Below, piece after piece: positions 8,422-16,678 of a stretch of 64,000 nucleotides of DNA. This stretch comes from an uncultured Acetatifactor sp. (lineage in GTDB: Bacteria > Bacillota > Clostridia > Lachnospirales > Lachnospiraceae). Position 1 is the stretch's first letter, and every line of letters starts with the position of its first letter. Location: positions 1-64,000 of the forward strand of contig CAJTMX010000005.1 of the NCBI GenBank assembly GCA_910577235.1. Direction: 5' to 3'. The position numbers and the translations under genes are program-made. The notes below the pieces were generated by a model. It made no database searches and was not told where the DNA came from. It saw only the letters and a program-made list of their open reading frames with translations.

Positions 8422-9939
8422 GTGATAAAAAAAGGGATATGGCAGAGGTGGATTGTACTGGGAACCCTGTTGCTGGCGCTTTCGGGCTGCGGCAGGGAGG
8501 GGGAGCCAGGAGACAGCGGATTTTCGGGCAATGGAGAGACTTACGGTAGCGGAGAGATGTTGGACAGGGAAGGGGAAACCGGCACGGGAGAGACTTCGGA
8601 TAGGGAAGGGACTTCTGGAGACGTAGGGAATACGGACAGGGAGGAGTCCTACGGCAATGAAGATACTCAGGACGGCAGGGAGAGCTCAGAGGAAGAATCC
8701 TCTGATATAGCAAACCGGGAGCCGGAGGCGACTTTGGAGATTGCCTGTATAGTCAAAGATTTGGGGTTGGTCCCCAGCGGGCGAAAACTGCTCCGAGACG
8801 CGGCCGCGAAACTGACATACGATCCGGATGGACAATATGCGTATGCCTACACGGAACCGGAGGCCGGTGAGGAAGACGCTTTTTTCACCCGCACCCTTGC
8901 GGACCTGACGGCCGGTAAGGGACCGGATATTCTGTATATTTCTCCCGACCGTCTGCAATCCTTACAGGAAAAGGGAGTATTGGCGGAACTGACCCAGTAT
9001 CTGCCCAAAGAGACACGGGACAGTCTGCTGCCCGCCGCTCTGTCGATGGGAACGGTCGAGGGCGGACTCTATGGTATTCCCACAGACTTTACGTTTGTCT
9101 GGAGCCTGATCACTGCGCGGGAGACTGTGAGCGAAGATACATGGACGGTAGAACAGCTGCTGGACCGGATGGAGGCCTGCCAGGACTCGGAGAACGTGCT
9201 TTTGTATCTGGAGAACGGTGCGCCATCGGAGGTTCTGCTGGGAAATGTGATCCTGATGGATCTGGAGAACACCCCTTTCATAGACTGGGAGAAGAAAGAG
9301 TGTTATTTTGATGGAGAGCTGTTTCAGAGGGCTTTGCGTCTATGTAAAGACTGCGGAAGAAACAATGTCTTTGCTGGGGATGACAGCTTTGATCTGATCC
9401 GTCAGGGGGACTGTCTGGGAACGGTATTTGTCAGCTTTTCCATTCAGGATTTTTCCAGGCGGGCCCAAAAGCTGGGCGGAAACATATACCATTGTGTGGG
9501 ACTTCCCACACAGGGCAGTTCGGGCAGCTTTGCCCAGACCAACGGGATTCTGGTGGTTAACAGTCAGTGTACTCAGGAGCAGGCCCTGACTGCTTTTCTG
9601 GAGTATCTATACAGCAGAGAGGGACAGTCTCCTCTGCGCGATCTGTATGTTATGAGTGTGCTGCGTTTTCCGGCGGAAGATGTCACCAGGTATTACGACG
9701 GCAGTAAAACCATTGAAAACTATTCCTATGTAGGGATATTGGAGGAAAAGGAAGACGGCAGCACTTATGCGGAGGAGTATGCGGAATTTTTGGATAATTG
9801 CGTCTCCAGACCAATGAAATATACGGATGTGTGGAACATGATCATGGAGGAAGCGGAAAAATATCTGGAGGGAAATCAGTCGCTGGAGGAAGTGTGCCGG
9901 ATCATTCAAAGCCGGGTTCAACTGTATTTGCAGGAATAG
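8422..9939 (+). CDS. extracellular solute-binding lipoprotein (orphan)
   Basis: A 505-residue secreted lipoprotein. Residues 1-22 are a lipoprotein signal peptide ending in the lipobox LSGC. A low-complexity linker of about 75 residues, rich in Gly, Glu, Ser and Thr with DREG/TDRE-type repeats, follows. From about residue 105 to the end the sequence resembles a type 1 extracellular solute-binding protein (GPDILYISPDRLQSLQEKGVLAELTQYL; GLYGIPTDF). The C-terminal 80 residues are clearly related to the lipoprotein at 20832-23192 (DGSTYAEEYAEFLDNC; SRVQLYL). No ABC permease is nearby, so the ligand and partner are unknown, and a sensing role is as likely as transport. It has its own promoter with TTTAAG repeats. 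Confidence 0.85.
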   Translation: MIKKGIWQRWIVLGTLLLALSGCGREGEPGDSGFSGNGETYGSGEMLDREGETGTGETSDREGTSGDVGNTDREESYGNEDTQDGRESSEEESSDIANREPEATLEIACIVKDLGLVPSGRKLLRDAAAKLTYDPDGQYAYAYTEPEAGEEDAFFTRTLADLTAGKGPDILYISPDRLQSLQEKGVLAELTQYLPKETRDSLLPAALSMGTVEGGLYGIPTDFTFVWSLITARETVSEDTWTVEQLLDRMEACQDSENVLLYLENGAPSEVLLGNVILMDLENTPFIDWEKKECYFDGELFQRALRLCKDCGRNNVFAGDDSFDLIRQGDCLGTVFVSFSIQDFSRRAQKLGGNIYHCVGLPTQGSSGSFAQTNGILVVNSQCTQEQALTAFLEYLYSREGQSPLRDLYVMSVLRFPAEDVTRYYDGSKTIENYSYVGILEEKEDGSTYAEEYAEFLDNCVSRPMKYTDVWNMIMEEAEKYLEGNQSLEEVCRIIQSRVQLYLQE

Positions 9940-10204
9940 GCATTGTTTGCGAAACAGGCTCTGTGGGGATGAAAAATTGCTTGCAAAAAGCTTATAATGA
10001 GAATAAAATAAAATTTGTGTATAATCCGGAAGATTTGCACAGATTTTATTTTTTATTATCTTTTAGAGAAGGTTTGAAACGAACGATTTCTTATTACCGA
10101 ATTCATGCAGTTACAAAGACAAAGTATTAATGCATGGCGAGGTAGGTGAGAAGTGAACGTTTCAAATACTCATTGACGCGATACCAAGGACAAAGTTGAG
10201 ATGA
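9940..10204. other. intergenic stretch, AT-rich
   Basis: Between the lipoprotein and the repeat array upstream of sulP I see no gene. It holds two TATAAT hexamers (9993-9998 and 10020-10025) without good -35 partners, either of which could be the sulP promoter. No riboswitch fold was recognised. Confidence 0.4.
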
Positions 10205-10303
10205 TTTATCAAGCGTTAGATGATTTATCAAGCGTTAGATGATTTATCAAGCGTTAGATGATTTATCAACTGGTAGTTGATTTATCAACTACAGGTATGC
10301 GGG
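10205..10303 (+). repeat. 19-bp tandem array ending in the shared CTACAGG box, copy 1
   Basis: Three identical 19-bp units (10205-10261), a fourth variant unit (10262-10280) and a partial fifth ending in CTACAGGTATGCGGGA (10289-10304). The fourth unit reads TCAACT-GGT-AGTTGA and then TTTA-TCAACTA, so it can fold into alternative hairpins. The array runs directly into the sulP ribosome site. The final 16 bases recur exactly upstream of an ilvN gene and of the topoisomerase B gene. Confidence 0.85.
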
Positions 10304-10315
10304 AAAGAGGGGAAA

Positions 10316-11980
10316 ATGGACAAGCTCAAACCGAAGTTATTTTCTGTGATGAAGACCTATACCAGGGAGCAGTTTGTAAAGGATGTGGTGGCGGGTATTA
10401 TCGTTGCCATCATTGCGCTGCCCCTGTCCATCGCTCTGGCGCTGGCCTCCGGTGTCACGCCGGAAAAGGGTATCTATACCGCCATAACCGCGGGATTTGT
10501 GATTTCCTTTCTGGGAGGCAGCCGGGTGCAGATCGCAGGGCCTACTGCGGCCTTTGCCACTATAGTGGCGGGTATTGTGGCGAAGAACGGTATGGAAGGA
10601 CTGATCATGGCCACCGTAATGGCGGGGATCATTTTGATCCTGATGGGCGTGCTGCGGCTGGGCAATCTGATCAAATTTATCCCCTATACCATCACAACCG
10701 GTTTTACGGCCGGCATAGCCGTGACAATCTTTGTGGGGCAGATCAAGGATTTTCTGGGACTTGTCGTGGTCACGGAGGAACCACTGATCGAAACCATGGA
10801 AAAGCTGGAGGCAGTGTTCCGTTTTATCGGCACGATAAACTGGCAGGCGGTCATCGTGGGCGTGGTGTGCATGGTGATCCTTATAGGCTGGCCTTTTTTG
10901 CCGGGGATCTGCAAGAAGATTCCGCCTTCCCTGATCGCAGTGCTGGCCGGTATCGCCATGGTAAAGGGCATTGGTATGAAAGTAGATACCATCGGAGATC
11001 TGTATGAGATATCCAATAAACTGCCTGGCATTTCCCTGCCTGCCTTTGATTTTAAGACCGTGCAGAATGTGCTGCCGGATGCTTTTACCATCGCAATCCT
11101 GGCGGCCATAGAATCCCTGCTTTCCTGTGTGGTGGCGGACGGGATGATTGGCAGCAAGCACCGCTCTAACATGGAACTGATCGCCCAGGGAGCGGGCAAT
11201 ATAACTTCCGCACTTTTCGGAGGCATCCCTGCTACCGGGGCCATTGCCCGTACTGCCGCCAATATAAAAAACGGAGGCCGTACCCCTATTGCGGGTATGG
11301 TCCATGCGGTGACGCTGCTGCTGATATTGGTGGTGCTGATGCCCTATGCGGCGCTGATCCCCATGCCCACCATCGCCGCCATCCTGTTTATGGTGGCCTA
11401 CAATATGTCGGAATGGCGCAAATTTTTCTATCTGTGCAAAACATCTCCCAAGAGCGATATCATCGTGCTGGTGCTGACTTTTGTGCTGACCGTGGTATTT
11501 GATCTGGTAGTGGCTATCGTTGTCGGTATCGTGCTGGCCGCCATCCTGTTTATGAAACGGATGAGCGAAGTGACGGAAGTGGAGGGCTGGACCTACATAG
11601 ACGAGGATGCGGAGAATGACAAGGACAGCATTGAACTGCGCCATGTGCCCAAACACACGCTGGTGTATGAGATGAGCGGTCCCCTGTTCTTCGGCGCTGC
11701 GGATAAGATTCTGGATATCCGCACGGATGATGCCGTTACCGCACTGATCCTGCGGATGCGGAGCGTCAGCGCCATCGATGCCACTGCCATGCACAATCTG
11801 GAGACTCTGGCATCCACCTGTGAAAAGAAACAGATCCAACTGATCCTGTCCCATGTGAACGAGCAGCCCATGCGTGTCATGCGGAAAGCCAGATTCGTGG
11901 AGAGGATAGGAGAGAGGTATTTCTGTAAGCATATCGACGATGCGCTGGCAATGGCGGAAGAACTTAATAAAAAGGCTTGA
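10316..11980 (+). CDS. SulP family anion transporter with STAS domain
   Basis: A 554-residue inner-membrane anion permease of the SLC26/SulP family. The membrane part (about residues 20-420) has the family features: an early GIIVAIIALPLSIALALASG helix region, PEKGIYTAI, the GSRVQIAGPTAAF motif, then ESLLSCVVADGM and GIPATGAIARTAANIKNG. A cytoplasmic STAS domain follows from about residue 440 (LVYEMSGPLFFGAADKI; MRSVSAIDATAMHNLE). Members carry sulfate, bicarbonate or dicarboxylates; the substrate cannot be read here. The ATG at 10316 follows GAAAGAGGGG. It is preceded by a tandem repeat array and followed by another, unlike its neighbours. Confidence 0.92.
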   Translation: MDKLKPKLFSVMKTYTREQFVKDVVAGIIVAIIALPLSIALALASGVTPEKGIYTAITAGFVISFLGGSRVQIAGPTAAFATIVAGIVAKNGMEGLIMATVMAGIILILMGVLRLGNLIKFIPYTITTGFTAGIAVTIFVGQIKDFLGLVVVTEEPLIETMEKLEAVFRFIGTINWQAVIVGVVCMVILIGWPFLPGICKKIPPSLIAVLAGIAMVKGIGMKVDTIGDLYEISNKLPGISLPAFDFKTVQNVLPDAFTIAILAAIESLLSCVVADGMIGSKHRSNMELIAQGAGNITSALFGGIPATGAIARTAANIKNGGRTPIAGMVHAVTLLLILVVLMPYAALIPMPTIAAILFMVAYNMSEWRKFFYLCKTSPKSDIIVLVLTFVLTVVFDLVVAIVVGIVLAAILFMKRMSEVTEVEGWTYIDEDAENDKDSIELRHVPKHTLVYEMSGPLFFGAADKILDIRTDDAVTALILRMRSVSAIDATAMHNLETLASTCEKKQIQLILSHVNEQPMRVMRKARFVERIGERYFCKHIDDALAMAEELNKKA

Positions 11981-12002
11981 TACGGCGGCTCTGGGAAATG
12001 GA

Positions 12003-12184
12003 AATGCTTAGAAATAGGTGTCAATGCCGGGAAATGGGCATGCAATGCTTGAAAATGAACGGAAAAACTGAGAAATGGGCGTGCAATGCCCGGAAATAAA
12101 CAACAATGCCCGGAAATAAACAACAATGCGGGGAAACGAACGGAAATGCGGGGAAACGAACGGAAATGCCGGGAAATGAACAGG
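12003..12184. repeat. 20-bp minisatellite, nine units
   Basis: Nine head-to-tail units of 20-21 bases with the core AATGCCCGGAAATAAAC. The last five are exactly 20 bases and include two identical adjacent pairs (12085-12124 and 12125-12164); the first four are more diverged. The unit length is not a multiple of three and both strands are interrupted by stops, so it is non-coding. It fills the sulP-metH gap. Confidence 0.85.
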
Positions 12185-12231
12185 TAACGCCATAATTAGG
12201 ACAGAATAAAAATAATTTGAGGAAAGAGATC

Positions 12232-15003
12232 ATGACGAAACAGCTGTTTAGAGATTTTTGCGCGAACCGCTTTATTATACTGGACGGAGCTACCGGCTCC
12301 AATCTGATCAAAAGGGGTATGCCCTCCGGAGTGTGCCCGGAGCAGTGGATATTGGAGCATCCACAGGCGCTGGTGGAGCTACAGAGGGACTATGTGGCGG
12401 CGGGCACAAATATTCTGTATGCCCCCACATTTACTGCAAACCGTATCAAACTGGAGGAATACGGTCTGGCTGACCGGCAGGAAGAGATGATATACAGTTT
12501 GGTAGCTCTGTCCCGGCAGGCGGCCGGAAGAAGTGCTGCCGGAGGACAGAGCGGGGAAGGACAGACTGCGGGAGATAACATAACGTTTATCGCCGCTGAT
12601 AAGGCGGCGGGAACAGCTGAGGATCGGGAGCGTGTGCTGGTGGCAGGGGATCTGACGATGACGGGACAGCAGCTGCGGCCCATGGGCACGATGGAGCTGG
12701 AGACTTTGATCGAAGTATATAAAGAACAGATCCGGGTCATGGAGAGCGCCGGGGTGGATCTGTTGGTGGTGGAGACTATGATGAGCCTGGGTGAGACACG
12801 GGCGGCACTGATAGCGGCCCGGGAGACCACAGAGCTGCCGGTGATGGTGACCATGACCTTTGAGGCGGACGGACGTACCCTGTTTGGCACGGACGCGGAG
12901 ACAGCAGCCATAGTGTTGGAGAGCCTGGGTGCTGACGCCATAGGTGTGAACTGTTCCACGGGACCGGCGAAAATGAAGGGAATCGTGGAGGCTATGGCCC
13001 GTGTCAGCAGTTTGCCCCTGATCGCCAAACCAAACGCGGGATTGCCTGCGGTAAATGAGCAGGGACAGACGGTTTATGATATGGACAGCGATACCTTTAC
13101 GGCGGAGATGGAGGAACTGGCAGATGCGGGAGCCGTGATCCTGGGAGGATGCTGCGGCACAGACCCCTGCTATATCGCGGGTCTGAAACGCATGACACAG
13201 GGGAAAAAGCCCAGGGAGCGGAAAGGGCGGCCTGACGGTATCCGTTATCTGACAGGTGAGCGGAAGACGCTGGTTTTTGGTCTGGAAGATCCCTTTATGA
13301 TCATCGGGGAGCGGATCAATCCAACCGGCAAGAAAAAGCTGCAGGAGCAGTTGAGAAACGGCAATATGGACCTGGTGCTGCAATATGCTCAGGAGCAGGA
13401 CGCCTGCGGAGCATCCGTACTGGATATCAATATGGGCATGAGCGGCATTGACGAGAAAGCCATGATGCTGCGGGTGCTGGAGGAGGTACAGGGGATTACG
13501 GATCTGCCTCTGTCTCTGGATTCCAGCCATGTGGAGGTGCTGGAGGCGGCGCTGCGCCATTACCCCGGACGGGCGCTGGTCAACTCCGTGTCCTATGAGA
13601 CGGAGAAGTTTGAAAAACTGTTGCCCATCGTGCAGAAATACGGGGCTATGTTCATTTTGCTGCCCCTGTCCGACAAGGGACTGCCCGAAAATCTGGAGGA
13701 GAAAAAACAGATCATAGACTGCATCGTGACCCGGGCGCAGGAGCTGGGGATGCGCAGGGAAGATATCATAGTGGATGGTCTGGTGACAACCATAGGTGCA
13801 AACAAACAGGCGGCGCTGGAGACATTGGAGACGATACGCTACTGTAAGGCTCAGGGACTGGCTACTGTCTGCGGGCTGTCCAATATCTCTTTCGGTATGC
13901 CTGCCAGACCTTATGTGAATACAGCCTTTTTGACGCTGGCAATATATGAAGGACTGACCATGGCAATCGCCAATCCCTCTCAGGAAATGCTGGTCTGCGG
14001 GGCTTTGGCCACGGATATGTTGAAGGTTAGAAAAGACGCCGATCTGCGGTATATTGAGTATGCCGCGCAGTTACAGCCGGTGACAGCCGCTGCCGGGCCG
14101 GGCAATTCCGGCGCGGCGGCAGGTATAGGCCGGAGTGATCCTCAAGCGGTATCAGGTGCAGGCCAGGGAAATCCCGGCACAATGTTAGGTGCAGGCCAGG
14201 GAAATCCCGGCACAGCGTCAGGTGCAGGCCAGGGAAATCCCGGCACAGCGTCAGGTGCAGGCCAAGGCAATTCGGGCGCGGCGGCAGGTATAGACCGGAG
14301 TGATCCCCGAGCGGCGTCAGGCTTTGGGCAGAACGGCGGGGCCGCCAGAGCGCCGCAGACGTATGCCCAGAAGATCACGGACGCCGTGCTAAAGGGCAAC
14401 CGCAGCGGTATCGCGGCCATGACAAGGGAGGCGGTGGCGGCGGGAGAAGATCCCGGTACACTGCTTAACGACAGTCTGCTGCCTGCAATCAATAAAGTGG
14501 GGGATCTGTTTGAGAAAAAGAAATATTTTTTACCCCAGCTGATCGCCAGCGCCGAGGCCATGAAGAACGCCATTGAAGTGTTGGAGCCCTATCTGCTGAA
14601 GAAACAGGACGGAGATTCCATGCCGGTGGTTGTCATTGCCACCGTGGAGGGGGATATCCATGATATCGGTAAGAACCTGGTGGCACTTATGCTGAAAAAC
14701 TATGGGTTCAAAGTGATAGATCTGGGTAAGGATGTGCCCAAGGAAACCATTGTGCAGGCGGCGAAGGAGCATCATGCGGACATCATCGCCCTGTCTGCGC
14801 TGATGACCACTACGATGCAGCGGATGCGGGAAGTGGTAGCCCTGGCACGGCAGGAGGGCGTGACAGCCAGGATCATGGTGGGAGGAGCGGTGATCACCCA
14901 GGAGTACGCGGATGAGATTCATGCGGACGGATATTCCAAAGACGCGGCGGAGGCGGTGAAACTTGCCCGGCGACTGCTGGGCATGATGAGCGCGGACATG
15001 TAG
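12232..15003 (+). CDS. metH: cobalamin-dependent methionine synthase, short form
   Basis: Transfers the methyl group of methyl-THF to homocysteine through cob(I)alamin. The 923-residue protein has the homocysteine domain (about 1-330, zinc cysteines C241 in GVNCSTGP and C307-C308 in GGCCGTDP), the pterin-binding domain (about 350-610, FMIIGERINPTG), the cobalamin cap, and the B12 Rossmann domain with DIHDIGKN, whose His810 is the axial ligand. The C-terminal AdoMet reactivation domain of E. coli MetH is missing, so a separate activase is expected elsewhere. A repeat-expanded Gly-rich linker sits between the pterin and cap domains, and a smaller insert rich in Ala and Gly lies near residues 95-130. 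GAGGAAAG precedes ATG 12232. No SAM or cobalamin riboswitch was seen upstream. Confidence 0.94.
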   Translation: MTKQLFRDFCANRFIILDGATGSNLIKRGMPSGVCPEQWILEHPQALVELQRDYVAAGTNILYAPTFTANRIKLEEYGLADRQEEMIYSLVALSRQAAGRSAAGGQSGEGQTAGDNITFIAADKAAGTAEDRERVLVAGDLTMTGQQLRPMGTMELETLIEVYKEQIRVMESAGVDLLVVETMMSLGETRAALIAARETTELPVMVTMTFEADGRTLFGTDAETAAIVLESLGADAIGVNCSTGPAKMKGIVEAMARVSSLPLIAKPNAGLPAVNEQGQTVYDMDSDTFTAEMEELADAGAVILGGCCGTDPCYIAGLKRMTQGKKPRERKGRPDGIRYLTGERKTLVFGLEDPFMIIGERINPTGKKKLQEQLRNGNMDLVLQYAQEQDACGASVLDINMGMSGIDEKAMMLRVLEEVQGITDLPLSLDSSHVEVLEAALRHYPGRALVNSVSYETEKFEKLLPIVQKYGAMFILLPLSDKGLPENLEEKKQIIDCIVTRAQELGMRREDIIVDGLVTTIGANKQAALETLETIRYCKAQGLATVCGLSNISFGMPARPYVNTAFLTLAIYEGLTMAIANPSQEMLVCGALATDMLKVRKDADLRYIEYAAQLQPVTAAAGPGNSGAAAGIGRSDPQAVSGAGQGNPGTMLGAGQGNPGTASGAGQGNPGTASGAGQGNSGAAAGIDRSDPRAASGFGQNGGAARAPQTYAQKITDAVLKGNRSGIAAMTREAVAAGEDPGTLLNDSLLPAINKVGDLFEKKKYFLPQLIASAEAMKNAIEVLEPYLLKKQDGDSMPVVVIATVEGDIHDIGKNLVALMLKNYGFKVIDLGKDVPKETIVQAAKEHHADIIALSALMTTTMQRMREVVALARQEGVTARIMVGGAVITQEYADEIHADGYSKDAAEAVKLARRLLGMMSADM
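14089..14319 (+). repeat. 33-bp in-frame tandem repeats within metH
   Basis: Seven 33-bp units encoding 11-residue repeats such as GAGQGNPGTAS. The order is A-B-C-C-C-A-B, where two C units (14188-14253) are identical. This lengthens the flexible linker before the cobalamin cap domain without breaking the frame. Confidence 0.9.
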
Positions 15004-15074
15004 CATATGTACCAAATTGATAATGTTCTGTAGGTTATTTCATACCTGTAAAAAATAGTAGGGGATAAGGTAAA

Positions 15075-15743
15075 ATGAAGTTTATTAACGGCAAGAAAAA
15101 ACAAACGGAAAATAAACCGATGGAACAGCGGGAGGAAGTGCAAGCAGCCGGATGGGATGCCATTGCGAAAGAATGCGAGAGAGTCTATCCCGGAAAGCTG
15201 AGAGAACATTATGGTACTTTACTCAAATGGATGCTTGGCGGCAAGGACCCGCTGGACGGAATAGATCTTTATGACGGAGGGGATTACTGGCATTTTGTGA
15301 CATATGGGATGTCGGAACTGTACGAGAAAGAAAGCGATGATCAGGAGTTCAGCGGTTATGGAATGGAGTTTACCTTTCGGCTCAAAAAAGACAACTATGA
15401 GGACGAAAAAGGGGAGTTGATGTGTATCTGCGGAATTCTACAGAGTCTGGCCAGGCTCACCTATATCCAGGGAGAAATATTTAATCCCTGGGAGTATGTG
15501 TATACCGGTCAGACTCAGGGGATAGACGTACAAACAAAGTCTAACATTACAGGTTTTATCACTGTGCCGGACAGCAAACTTCAGACGCTGGATTCGCCGA
15601 ATGGAAAAGTGGAGTTCGTGGAATTTATCGGCGTGACCGACAGGGAACTGCTGGCGATCCAGCATGGGGAGACAACGGTACAGGAATTGTTTACGGCATT
15701 GGGGAGCGAAACGACTGATTATAACAGGGATTCTCTCTATTAG
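15075..15743 (+). CDS. suppressor-of-fused (SUFU) domain protein
   Basis: A 222-residue cytoplasmic protein with a bacterial SUFU-like domain, recognised from the run of features DPLDGIDLYDGGDYWHFVTYGMSELY, then EFTFRLKK, the GEIFNPWEYVYTG turn, GFITVPD and the closing FIGVTDRELLAIQ. In bacteria such domains are common as immunity proteins of polymorphic toxin systems, but many are solitary. No toxin gene is adjacent. The first 20 residues are Lys/Gln-rich and look unstructured. GGGGATAAGG precedes the ATG. It is transcribed after metH with about 70 bases between. Confidence 0.8.
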   Translation: MKFINGKKKQTENKPMEQREEVQAAGWDAIAKECERVYPGKLREHYGTLLKWMLGGKDPLDGIDLYDGGDYWHFVTYGMSELYEKESDDQEFSGYGMEFTFRLKKDNYEDEKGELMCICGILQSLARLTYIQGEIFNPWEYVYTGQTQGIDVQTKSNITGFITVPDSKLQTLDSPNGKVEFVEFIGVTDRELLAIQHGETTVQELFTALGSETTDYNRDSLY

Positions 15744-15938
15744 AGACTGTTAGGGACTGTTGAATAAAGAAACGGCCTGGTCAGATGTTGCTAATCCATA
15801 CATAATTGATAGGGGACAACATGTCAAGGCAGTTACGAACTTGCAGGAAATACTTTTTACTGTCAATACTGTCAACTGCGGAAAATTTTGGGCGGTATGA
15901 ATAAACAGAGTGGAAAACATTGAAGGGAATGATATAAT

Positions 15939-16475
15939 ATGAAGAAGTATCTGCGTCATGCTTTGGTGGCGGCTATAGCGGGAATAGTTTTCTATATGGT
16001 CTATGCCTATGACAGTTTTAGCCGGAAAGGGCTTGATACATGGCTAGTGGGGCAGACGGACGAAGATCATTACCCTGATTGGGAAGGGAACATGGAGGTC
16101 CTGGAAATTGACCGGAACATACGAAGTATACGTCATCTATCCCTTTCCAGAGTATACTTGATTGAGTATGCGGACAGTTACCAACTCCGTTTTCGGATCG
16201 CATACAGTATTCCTTTTTTACATAACAGCCTGTTTGAGGATACAAAGTGGGAGAAAATGACGGATTCCGACGGAAATGAGTATTTTAGCCGTATGACTGT
16301 TTACCCCTCTGAGATTGCAGGCTTGAATTGCATAAATGTGGCGCTGGTCATGGATGCGGATACATTTTCTGCAATGTCGGACGGAAAATTAACTGTCTCG
16401 GCAGTTTGTGCGGGAGACGACGAAAATAGCTATGCCAATTGCGAGGTAGAGATTCTGTTTCCTGAGATTGACTGA
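15939..16475 (+). CDS. unknown membrane-anchored protein
   Basis: A 178-residue protein I do not recognise. Residues about 7-25 form one hydrophobic segment (ALVAAIAGIVFYMVYAY) after a short basic N-terminus, so the remainder should be outside the cell. The outer part is acidic, contains alternating hydrophobic residues suggestive of beta strands, and ends in CEVEILFPEID. GAAGGGA precedes the ATG. It follows the SUFU gene by about 195 bases and the ilvB promoter region lies after it. No function is proposed. Confidence 0.65.
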   Translation: MKKYLRHALVAAIAGIVFYMVYAYDSFSRKGLDTWLVGQTDEDHYPDWEGNMEVLEIDRNIRSIRHLSLSRVYLIEYADSYQLRFRIAYSIPFLHNSLFEDTKWEKMTDSDGNEYFSRMTVYPSEIAGLNCINVALVMDADTFSAMSDGKLTVSAVCAGDDENSYANCEVEILFPEID

Positions 16476-16553
16476 GGAACGAGAAGGAAAAATTTTTAAG
16501 GAAACGTAAGATCTTGCCTGTGGATAAAGTAATAAACAGGTTAAATCCGTACC

Positions 16554-16582
16554 TTGTATATCACAATCTATTATGCTAAAAT
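16554..16582 (+). promoter_or_regulatory. candidate sigma-A promoter of ilvB
   Basis: TTGTAT (16554-16559), 17 bases, TAAAAT (16577-16582). About 95 bases of leader follow before the ATG; I see no T-box sequence in it. The -10 region GCTAAAAT is the same as at the promoter ahead of the second ilvN. Confidence 0.55.
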
Positions 16583-16650
16583 AGGCAGAAATGTAGAATG
16601 TACACTATTTATTTCTGGAACTAAGGATTTATTACCGTTTTGTGGTATAT

Positions 16651-16671
16651 GGAACTCTTAAATTTAGGAGG
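16651..16671 (+). promoter_or_regulatory. extended ribosome site of ilvB
   Basis: GGAACTCTTAA precedes AGGAGG. The same arrangement is found before leuD, ruvB and the DAK2-kinase gene. Confidence 0.5.
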
Positions 16672-16678
16672 TTTTTTC

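Noticed and set aside
10205..10280. 19-bp direct repeats considered as CRISPR
   Set aside because: The units are directly adjacent without unique spacers and no cas gene is in the window.
10337..11932. Long open frame antisense to sulP (over 500 codons)
   Set aside because: The forward strand encodes a clear SulP protein. The reverse frame is rich in His, Gln and Arg with no domain, a usual shadow of biased codons. The same holds for long antisense frames at 3858-5354, 40400-42643 and 53754-55976.
11981..12231. SAM or cobalamin riboswitch before metH
   Set aside because: The spacer is filled by a minisatellite and lacks conserved riboswitch elements.
16583..16678. T-box or attenuator in the ilvB leader
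   Set aside because: No T-box consensus, terminator hairpin or Leu/Val/Ile-rich leader peptide was found in this short leader.
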